From Amycolatopsis eburnea (GTDB taxonomy: Bacteria; Actinomycetota; Actinomycetes; Mycobacteriales; Pseudonocardiaceae): a stretch of DNA of 64,000 bases. Below are positions 56,696-64,000 of the stretch, in pieces. The position numbers were made by a program, and so were the translations under genes. How positions within the stretch are numbered: the stretch's first letter is position 1; each line of letters begins with the position of its first letter. Where the stretch lies: NCBI RefSeq assembly GCF_003937945.1, contig NZ_RSEC01000062.1:302256-366255 (forward strand), written 5' to 3'. The notes under the pieces are model-generated. The model saw only the letters and a list, made by a program, of their open reading frames with translations. It made no database searches and was not told the origin of the DNA.

Positions 56696-57540
56696 CGGCG
56701 GGGGAGCGGTTCGGGGCGCGGCTGGCCAAGGCCGTCGCGGCCCGCGGCCCGCTGTGCGCCGGCATCGACCCGCACCCGGGCCTGATCGAGGCCTGGGGGC
56801 TCCCGGTGGACGCTTCGGGCCTGGAGCGGTTCGCGCTGTCCGCCACGGAGGTCCTGGCGGCCCGCACGGCGATCGTGAAGCCGCAGTCGGCGTTCTTCGA
56901 AAGTTTCGGGGCCGCCGGTGTCCGCGTGCTGGAACGGGTGGTGGAGACCGCCCGGGACGCGGGCGCGCTGGTGCTGCTGGACGTCAAGCGCGGCGACATC
57001 GGCTCCACGATGGCGGCGTACACGGCCGCGTACGTGGCCGACGGCGCCGCGATCGCGGCCGACGCCATGACCGTTTCGCCGTACCTCGGGTTCGGCTCTT
57101 TGGCCCAATGCGCCGAAACGGCGGTCTCCGCGGGGCGCGGCATCTTCGTGCTTGCTCGGACTTCGAACCCCGAAGCTGCCGCCGTGCAGAACGCGAAGCT
57201 GCCCGACGGGCGCACGGTGGGGCAGTCGATCGTCGATTCCGCGGCGGCGCTCAACGCATCCGCGGCACCGCTCGGCGATGTGGGGGTCGTCGTCGGCGCC
57301 ACCGTTTCGCCGGGGGAACTCGATCTCTCGCGGCTGAACGGACCGGTGCTGGCACCCGGTTTCGGGGCCCAGGGAGCCACTGTGGCCGATTTGAAGGCGC
57401 TTTTCGGAGCGGGACTGCCGGGCGTGCTGCCCGCGTCGTCCCGCGACATCCTGAAGCACGGTCCGGAGCACCAGGCTTTGCGCCAAGCGGTCGAACGCGT
57501 CGCCGAAGTGCTGGCCGACCCGCAGGAAAACGGCCAATAG
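56692..57540 (+). CDS. pyrF: Orotidine 5'-phosphate decarboxylase, type 2
   Basis: The protein has 282 residues. The catalytic Lys99 lies in LLDVKRGDIGSTMAAY, and CAGIDPHP and VKPQSAFFE are typical of the type 2 (actinobacterial) group. The last step gives UMP. The GTG overlaps carB. No terminator hairpin was clear after it; mIHF follows at 57648. Confidence 0.95.
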
Positions 57541-57647
57541 CAGGGGCCGGAACCCGGTCCCACCAGGCACCCCCGCATTGTGGCCGGTGCTCACGGGTGG
57601 GTACCGTCGCGTCACCCACCCAGATTTGAGAACTACCGGAGGAAAAC

Positions 57648-57965
57648 GTGGCACTTCCCCAGCTGACAGAGGAACAGCGCGCTGCGGCGCTGGAGAAGGC
57701 CGCCGCCGCCCGCCGCATCCGTGCTGAGCTGAAGGAGCGGCTGAAGCGGGGCGGTACCACTCTGGTCGACGTGCTGAAGCAGGCCGAGGAGAACGAAGTC
57801 CTCGGCAAGATGAAGGTTTCGGCTCTGCTCGAGGCCCTTCCGGGCGTCGGCAAGGTCCGCGCGCAGCAGACCATGGAACGACTGGAGATCGCCCCCAGCC
57901 GTCGCCTCCGCGGCCTCGGCGACCGGCAGCGCAAGGCGCTGCTGGCCGAGTTCAGCGGCGAGTGA
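57648..57965 (+). CDS. mihF: Actinobacterial integration host factor (mIHF)
   Basis: The protein has 105 residues. The core VSALLEALPGVGKVRAQQTMERLEIAPSRRLRGLG is the S13-like helix-two-turn-helix fold of mIHF. It bends DNA and was found as the host factor for phage L5 integration. The order mihF-gmk-rpoZ-coaBC-metK-priA is conserved in actinobacteria. GTG 57648 follows GGAGGAAAAC. Confidence 0.94.
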   Translation: MALPQLTEEQRAAALEKAAAARRIRAELKERLKRGGTTLVDVLKQAEENEVLGKMKVSALLEALPGVGKVRAQQTMERLEIAPSRRLRGLGDRQRKALLAEFSGE

Positions 57966-58615
57966 ACGGCGACGGTCGTGACTACCCGGTGACCCCGGGC
58001 GCCGACCGCGGCGGTGAGCCGGTGACGGGGGACCTCCCCCGGCACCGGCTCACCGTCGTATCGGGGCCATCGGGGGTCGGGAAGTCGAGCGTGGTGGGCG
58101 AGCTGCGGAAGCTGGAGCCCGACATCTGGTTCAGCGTCTCGGTCACCACGCGCAAGCCCCGCCCCGGCGAGGTCGACGGCGCGCACTACCACTTCGTCGA
58201 CCGCGCCGAGTTCGACGCGATGATCGCCGGCGGCAGGCTCCTGGAGTGGGCCGAGTTCACCGGCAACCGCTACGGCACCCCGCGCGAGCCGGTCGAGAAG
58301 GCCCTCGCCGAGGGCCGCCCGGCCGTCCTGGAGATCGAGCTGCAGGGCGCCCGCCAGGTCCGTGCGGCGATGCCGGAGGCCCGGCTGGTGATGCTGATGC
58401 CGCCGTCCTGGGAAGAACTGGTCGGCAGGCTCACCGGGCGCGGCACCGAGAACGAGGCCGCGGTGCAGGCCCGGCTGGCCGAAGCGGAGCGCGAGCTGGC
58501 CGCGGCGGGGGAGTTCGACCACCGCGTCGTCAACGCCGACGTGCGGGAGGCCGCCGAGCACTTGCTAAACTTGATTACTGATCAGCCTTCCGAAGATGCG
58601 GAGCACCACGAGTGA
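57962..58615 (+). CDS. gmk: Guanylate kinase
   Basis: The protein has 217 residues. The P-loop is VVSGPSGVGKSSVVG; the GMP-binding VTTRKPRPGEVDGAHYHFV and GNRYGTP follow. It turns GMP into GDP. About 25 extra N-terminal residues before the P-loop are poorly conserved. GTGA overlaps with both mIHF and rpoZ. Confidence 0.95.
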   Translation: MNGDGRDYPVTPGADRGGEPVTGDLPRHRLTVVSGPSGVGKSSVVGELRKLEPDIWFSVSVTTRKPRPGEVDGAHYHFVDRAEFDAMIAGGRLLEWAEFTGNRYGTPREPVEKALAEGRPAVLEIELQGARQVRAAMPEARLVMLMPPSWEELVGRLTGRGTENEAAVQARLAEAERELAAAGEFDHRVVNADVREAAEHLLNLITDQPSEDAEHHE

Positions 58616-58881
58616 CCACCCAGGTAGCCCTGACCGAAGAGCTCGAGGGCATCACCAACCCCCCGATCGACGACCTGCTCGAGAAGGTCAGCTCGAAGTA
58701 CGCGCTGGTGATCTACTCGGCCAAGCGGGCCCGCCAGATCAACGACTACTACGCCCAGCTGGGCGAGGGCCTGCTCGAGTACGTCGGCCCGCTCGTCGAG
58801 CCGGGCCCGCGCGAGAAGCCGCTCTCGATCGCGCTGCGCGAGATCCACGGCGGCCTGCTCGAGCACACCGAGGGTGAGTAA
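58612..58881 (+). CDS. rpoZ: RNA polymerase omega subunit
   Basis: The protein has 89 residues with the omega signature (NPPIDDLLEKVSSKYALVIYSAKRARQINDYY). It helps RNA polymerase assembly. The start overlaps gmk (GTGA) and the end overlaps coaBC by 8 bases. Confidence 0.95.
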   Translation: MTTQVALTEELEGITNPPIDDLLEKVSSKYALVIYSAKRARQINDYYAQLGEGLLEYVGPLVEPGPREKPLSIALREIHGGLLEHTEGE

Positions 58882-60094
58882 ACCCCGCGTCGTCCTGGGC
58901 GTGGGCGGCGGCATCGCCGCCTACAAGGCCTGTGAGGTGCTGCGCGGGCTGACCGAATCCGGTCACGACGTCCGCGTGGTCCCCACCGAAGCCGCGCTGA
59001 ACTTCGTCGGCGCGGCGACCTTCGAAGCGCTCTCGGGGCACCCGGTGCACACCGGCGTGTTCACCGAGGTGCCCGAGGTGCAGCACGTCCGCGTCGGCAA
59101 GGAAGCCGACCTCGTCCTGGTCGTCCCGGCCACGGCGAACCTGCTCGCCAAGGCCGCCCACGGCCTCGCGGACGACCTGCTGACGAACACCCTGCTCACC
59201 GCCCGGTGCCCGGTCGCCTTCTTCCCGGCGATGCACACGGAGATGTGGGAGCACCCCGCGACCCGCGACAACGTGGCCCTGCTGCGCTCGCGTGGCGCGA
59301 TCGTCACCGAGCCCGACTCCGGCCGGCTGACCGGCGTCGACACCGGCAAGGGCCGCCTGGCCAACCCGGCCGAGATCGTCGACCTCGCCAAGCTGCTGCT
59401 GGCCCGCCCGGACGCCCTCCCGCGCGACCTCGAGGGCGTCCGCGTCGTCGTGTCGGCGGGCGGGACGCGCGAGCCGCTCGACCCGGTCCGCTACCTGGGC
59501 AACCGCTCGTCGGGCAAGCAGGGCTACGCGCTGGCCCGCGTCGCCGCCCAGCGCGGCGCCGACGTCACCCTGGTCACCGCGCACACCGTGGCCCTGCCGG
59601 ACCCGGCGGGCGCGACCGTGCAGCACGTGTCGACGGCCGAGGAGCTGCGTCAGGCCGTGCACGCCGCGGCCGAAAGCGCCGACGTCGTGGTGATGGCCGC
59701 GGCCGTCGCCGACTTCCGGCCGGCGAACCGGGCCGACCACAAGATCAAGAAGTCCGACGACCAGCCGGACCCGGTGATCACCCTGGACCGCAACGCGGAC
59801 ATCCTGGCCGAATTGGTGCGGAACCGGCGGGCCGGGCAGGTCGTCGTCGGTTTCGCCGCGGAAACCGGCGACGAGCACGGCAGCGTCCTCGACCACGCCC
59901 GCGCGAAGCTCAAGCGCAAAGGTGCGGACTTGCTGGTCGTGAACGCCGTCGGGGACGGCAAGGCGTTCGGCACCGAGGACAATTCGGGCTGGCTGCTAGG
60001 GGCCGATTCCACTGAAAAACCCCTACCTCTTGTGCAGAAAGCGGAACTGGCGTCCATGGTGTGGGACGCTGTTGTGAGCTTCATGAAGCGTTGA
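58874..60094 (+). CDS. coaBC: Bifunctional phosphopantothenoylcysteine decarboxylase / phosphopantothenate-cysteine ligase
   Basis: The protein has 406 residues. The flavin-binding CoaC half holds GVGGGIAAYKACEVLRGL and the PAMHTEMWEHPAT motif; the CoaB half begins near residue 185 (VSAGGTREPLDPVRYLGNRSSGKQG) and has the KIKKSDDQPDP segment. The protein makes phosphopantetheine for CoA. The start overlaps rpoZ. Confidence 0.95.
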   Translation: MSKPRVVLGVGGGIAAYKACEVLRGLTESGHDVRVVPTEAALNFVGAATFEALSGHPVHTGVFTEVPEVQHVRVGKEADLVLVVPATANLLAKAAHGLADDLLTNTLLTARCPVAFFPAMHTEMWEHPATRDNVALLRSRGAIVTEPDSGRLTGVDTGKGRLANPAEIVDLAKLLLARPDALPRDLEGVRVVVSAGGTREPLDPVRYLGNRSSGKQGYALARVAAQRGADVTLVTAHTVALPDPAGATVQHVSTAEELRQAVHAAAESADVVVMAAAVADFRPANRADHKIKKSDDQPDPVITLDRNADILAELVRNRRAGQVVVGFAAETGDEHGSVLDHARAKLKRKGADLLVVNAVGDGKAFGTEDNSGWLLGADSTEKPLPLVQKAELASMVWDAVVSFMKR

Positions 60095-60187
60095 CCGTCC
60101 CTGGAGCGATAGTCAGTACGCTTGCACTGGTAAGGGGTGCCTAACTTTCCGGGCATCCGACGTCTAGGTGAGGAAGTGACGGCCACC

Positions 60188-61390
<1,203 letters not shown>

Positions 61391-61398
61391 CCTGAAGT

Positions 61399-61449
61399 CC
61401 GTGAAGGCCTCCTTACCGGCTTTTATGCCCGGTAAGGAGGCCTTCACGG
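61399..61449. terminator. Strong terminator after metK
   Basis: A perfect 21-bp stem (61399-61419 and 61429-61449; core GAAGGCCTCCTTACCGG) with a 9-base loop CTTTTATGC. It is followed by the priA promoter. Confidence 0.9.
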
Positions 61450-61458
61450 CGTTCGGCG

Positions 61459-61487
61459 TTGGGGGTGTCGGAGGGGTCTGGTAGAGA
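61459..61487 (+). promoter_or_regulatory. Candidate sigma-70-type promoter of priA
   Basis: TTGGGG (61459-61464), a 17-base spacer and TAGAGA (61482-61487) precede GTG 61496 by 8 bases, so a leaderless transcript is likely. Confidence 0.5.
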
Positions 61488-61495
61488 TCAGTGGC

Positions 61496-63592
61496 GTGAG
61501 TAAGTCCGAGCCCGTCGCTCTCTGGGAGCTTCCCGAGAAGCCGCCTGCAAGCAAGGCGGCGCCTTCGCGTGCCCGGAAGAAGCCGAGGCCGGGGGAGAAG
61601 GCGAAAGGGGCGCAGTCGCCCGCGCCGGAGCGGCCGGTCGCGCGGATCGTCGTCGACATCCCGCTGGCCCACCTGGACCGCACCTTCGACTACCTCGTCC
61701 CCGAGAAGCTGCACGAGACCGCGGTGCCGGGCTGCCGCGTCCGCGTCCGGTTCGCCGGCCAGCTCGTCGACGGCTACCTCATCGAGCGCGGCGAGTCCAG
61801 CGAGTACGACCGGAGGCTGGCGTTCCTGGACCGCGTGACGTCGGCCGAGCCGGTGCTGCCGCCGTCGTTGCACGCGCTGTGCCGGGCGGTGGCCGACCGC
61901 TACGGCGGCACGCTGTCGGACGTCCTGCGCCTGGCGATCCCGCCGCGCCACGCGAAGGCCGAAGGCGAGCCGCCGCTCGCGCCCGCGGCCCCACCGGAGG
62001 CGCCGGACACCGAGGCCTGGACGCGGTACCAGCGCGGCCCGGCGTTCCTGGAGGCCCTGGCCGAGGGCAAGCCCGCGAACGCCGTCTGGCAGGCCCTGCC
62101 GGGCGAGGACTGGCCGCGCCGGCTGGCGGAGGCGGCCGGCACGGTCGCGGCCGCGGGCCGCGGCGCGGTGCTGGTCGTGCCCGACCACCGCGACCTGACC
62201 CGCGTGCACGAGGCGTGCGCCGAGCTGCTGGGCGAAGCAGCCGTGGTGGCGCTGATCGCCGGGCTCGGGCCGGCGGAGCGCTACCGGCGCTGGCTGGCGG
62301 TGCTGCGCGGCGCGGTGCGCGTGGTGGTCGGCACGCGCGCGGCGATGTTCGCGCCGGTCCACGACCCCGGCCTGTTCGTCGTCTGGGACGACGGCGACGA
62401 CCTGCACCTCGACCAGCACGCGCCGTACCCGCACGTCCGCGACGTGCTGATGGACCGCGCGCACACGACCAAGTCGTCCCTGCTGGTCGGCGGCTTCGCC
62501 CGCACGGCCGAGGCACAGCTGCTGGTCGAGTCCGGCTGGGCGCAGCCGGTGCTGGCCGACCGCGCGGTGCTGCGGGCCGCCGCCCCGCGCGTCACCCCGG
62601 TCGGCGAGGACTTCGACGTCGCCCGCGACGAGGCCGCCCGCGTCGCACGCCTGCCGGCGGTGGCGTTCGAGGCCGCGCGCCAGGCGTTCGCGGCCGGTCA
62701 CCCGGCGCTGGTCCAGGTCCCGCGCCGCGGCTACGTCCCGGGTCTGGCCTGCGGCAACTGCCGCACGCCCGCCCACTGCCGCCGCTGCGCGGGCCCGCTG
62801 GCGCTGCCGGGCGGCTCGATCGACGGGCAGCCGAAACCCCCGGCCTGCCGCTGGTGCGGCGTCCCGGAAACGGCGTTCCGCTGCAGTGCCTGCGGCTCGG
62901 TGCGGCTGCGCGCGGTGATCGTCGGCGCCAAGCGCACGGCGGAGGAGCTCGGCCGCGCGTTCCCAGGCATCCCGGTCCGCACCTCGGGCGCGGCGGAGGT
63001 GCTGTCCGCGGTCCCGGGCAAACCGGCGCTGGTGGTCTGCACGCCGGGAGCCGAACCGGTGGCCGAAGGCGGCTACGGCGCGGCGCTGCTCCTGGACGGC
63101 TGGGCTCTCCTCGGGCGCCAGGACCTGCGGGCGGCGGAGGAGACCCTGCGCCGCTGGATGGCCGCGGCCGCCCTGGTCCGGCCGGCTGCCGACGGCGGCC
63201 GGGTCATCGTCGGCGCGGAGGCAGGCCTGCCGGTGGTCCAGGCCCTGGTCCGCTGGGACCCGGCCTGGCACGCGGGCCAGGAGCTGGCCGAGCGCCGCGA
63301 GCTGGGCTTCCCGCCGTCGATGCGGATGGCGAGCGTCGAGGGCGGCTCGGACGCGGTCGCGGGCTTCCTGGCCGACCTCCCGCTGCCCGACACCGGCGAG
63401 GTGCTGGGCCCGGTCCCGCTGGGCGAGGTCGACGAAGACGGCAACGCGGAGCGAGAGCGGGCCTTGGTCCGGGTGTCCCGCGCGGACGGCAAGGCACTGG
63501 CGGCCTCGATCCACGCGGCGGCGGCCCGGCGGGACGCGAAGAAGGCGACGGAACCGATCCGCGTCCAGGTGGATCCGCTCGATCTCATCTGA
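61496..63592 (+). CDS. priA: Primosomal protein N' (PriA), helicase motifs not conserved
   Basis: The protein has 698 residues. The N-terminal 3'-DNA-binding domain (ARIVVDIPLAHLDRTFDYLVPE) and eight zinc cysteines (CGNCRTPAHCRRC and CRWCGVP to CSAC) are kept. The Walker A motif GxTGSGKT of E. coli PriA is absent and the DEEH box reads WDDGDD. Actinobacterial PriA proteins generally lack these, so it probably helps reload DnaB without helicase activity. The first 45 residues are basic and Pro/Lys-rich. Confidence 0.93.
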   Translation: MSKSEPVALWELPEKPPASKAAPSRARKKPRPGEKAKGAQSPAPERPVARIVVDIPLAHLDRTFDYLVPEKLHETAVPGCRVRVRFAGQLVDGYLIERGESSEYDRRLAFLDRVTSAEPVLPPSLHALCRAVADRYGGTLSDVLRLAIPPRHAKAEGEPPLAPAAPPEAPDTEAWTRYQRGPAFLEALAEGKPANAVWQALPGEDWPRRLAEAAGTVAAAGRGAVLVVPDHRDLTRVHEACAELLGEAAVVALIAGLGPAERYRRWLAVLRGAVRVVVGTRAAMFAPVHDPGLFVVWDDGDDLHLDQHAPYPHVRDVLMDRAHTTKSSLLVGGFARTAEAQLLVESGWAQPVLADRAVLRAAAPRVTPVGEDFDVARDEAARVARLPAVAFEAARQAFAAGHPALVQVPRRGYVPGLACGNCRTPAHCRRCAGPLALPGGSIDGQPKPPACRWCGVPETAFRCSACGSVRLRAVIVGAKRTAEELGRAFPGIPVRTSGAAEVLSAVPGKPALVVCTPGAEPVAEGGYGAALLLDGWALLGRQDLRAAEETLRRWMAAAALVRPAADGGRVIVGAEAGLPVVQALVRWDPAWHAGQELAERRELGFPPSMRMASVEGGSDAVAGFLADLPLPDTGEVLGPVPLGEVDEDGNAERERALVRVSRADGKALAASIHAAAARRDAKKATEPIRVQVDPLDLI

Positions 63593-63595
63593 GGC

Positions 63596-64000
63596 GGGTT
63601 GGGGCTTCGGCGGGGTCGTATGTGCGGCGACCTCGCTGGCTGCGGGTGTGGCTTGCCGGAACCGTGTGCGACGGGTTGGGGCTTCGGTGGGGTCGTATGT
63701 GCGGCGACCTCGCTGGCTGCGGGTGTGGCTTGCCGGAACCGTGTGCGGCGGGTTGGGGCTTCGGTGGGGTCGTATGTGCGGCGACCTCGCTGGCTGCGGG
63801 TGTGGCTTGCCGGAACCGTGTGCGGCGGGTTGGGGCTTCGGCGGGGTCGTATGTGCGGCGACCTCGCTGGCTGCGGGTGTGGCTTGCCGGAACCGTGTGC
63901 GGCGGCTTGGGGCTTCGGTGGGGTCGTGTGGGCGGCGGCTTCGCTGGCTGCGGGTGTGGCTTGCCGGAACCGTGTGCGACGGGTTGGGGCTTCGGTGGGG
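63596..64000. repeat. 77-bp tandem repeat, five full units plus a partial sixth
   Basis: Units begin at 63596, 63673, 63750, 63827, 63904 and 63981, always 77 bp apart. Units 1-4 differ at two positions (C/T near base 16 and A/G near base 76); unit 5 has several changes. The array starts 3 bases after the priA stop and runs off the window. No stop codon is seen in any frame of the unit, but 77 is not a multiple of three, so it is unlikely to be a protein repeat. This is all that the last 408 bases hold. Confidence 0.9.

Noticed and set aside
60095..60187. SAM riboswitch in front of metK
   Set aside because: No SAM-I or SAM-II core was recognised in this short stretch.
62100..62420. priA as a broken gene because helicase motifs are absent
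   Set aside because: The frame is intact and loss of these motifs is general in actinobacterial PriA.
63596..64000. 77-bp array as tRNA cluster or CRISPR
   Set aside because: The unit length is tRNA-like but no T-loop or cloverleaf is present; there are no spacers between units, so it is not CRISPR.
63620..64000. Open frame from ATG 63620 running off the window as a Cys-rich repeat protein
   Set aside because: The unit is not a multiple of three, so each unit is read in a different frame, and both strands are equally open. No ribosome site precedes the ATG.

Overview
The window reads as a chromosomal segment of a high-GC actinomycete, most likely Amycolatopsis or a close relative in the Pseudonocardiaceae. 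The grounds are codon use that is almost all G/C in third position, many GTG starts, stop/start overlaps inside operons, and actinobacterial gene content: bldD, mIHF, a PriA without helicase motifs, an Rv2578c-type radical SAM protein, and DUF948 upstream of alaS. No rRNA, tRNA or CRISPR array was found. Most of the window is core genome; the accessory part is one IS3-family element and several families of intergenic repeats.

Layout. 1-5.2 kb: a partial SARP/AAA regulator (minus), sthA, and a radical SAM gene interrupted by an intein. 5.3-11.9 kb: a MerB-like protein, aspS, DUF389, a phosphotransferase-fold protein, an SGNH hydrolase and a metallophosphoesterase. 11.9-16.7 kb: a TetR-P450 pair (minus), rarA, a VOC protein and a beta-hydroxyacid dehydrogenase-like gene. 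16.8-25 kb: a class II aaRS-like orphan, then DUF948 / DUF6167-like / alaS / ruvX / mltG / aroE. 25-32 kb: a GrpB-methyltransferase fusion, a TetR and membrane-protein pair divergent from a secreted EEP phosphatase with two palindromic operators between them, a 2-hydroxyacid dehydrogenase, and a secreted alpha/beta hydrolase with a serine hydrolase. 32-35.4 kb: a PTS locus (ptsH, EIIC and a GntR/DasR-like regulator on minus; EIIB and EIIA on plus) around a dre-like operator. 35.5-37.7 kb: a Rieske lipoprotein, a membrane protein, and an ECF sigma / zinc anti-sigma pair.

37.7-41.9 kb: aroC-aroK-aroB-aroQ plus a GNAT-VOC fusion, all overlapping. 42-43.4 kb: an intact IS3-family element with repeat copies on both sides. 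43.7-48 kb: a beta-propeller lipoprotein, a small membrane protein, a M24 peptidase, efp and nusB. 48.2-57.5 kb: bldD (minus) and the divergent pyrimidine operon pyrR-pyrB-pyrC-(Rv1382-like)-carA-carB-pyrF with a PyrR-type leader. 57.6-63.6 kb: mIHF, gmk, rpoZ, coaBC, metK and priA. 63.6-64.0 kb: a 77-bp tandem repeat that runs off the window.

How parts work together. The aro operon with aroE covers much of the shikimate pathway. The pyr operon makes UMP except for the PyrD step. The PTS genes supply HPr and the three EII domains, but enzyme I is not here. The most unusual features are the intein placed exactly at a cluster cysteine of the radical SAM enzyme with a decayed endonuclease, the 77-bp minisatellite, two families of dispersed intergenic palindromes (one copy flanked by a duplicated piece of the EIIA gene), and an over-represented palindrome GTCCAC-W-GTGGAC.
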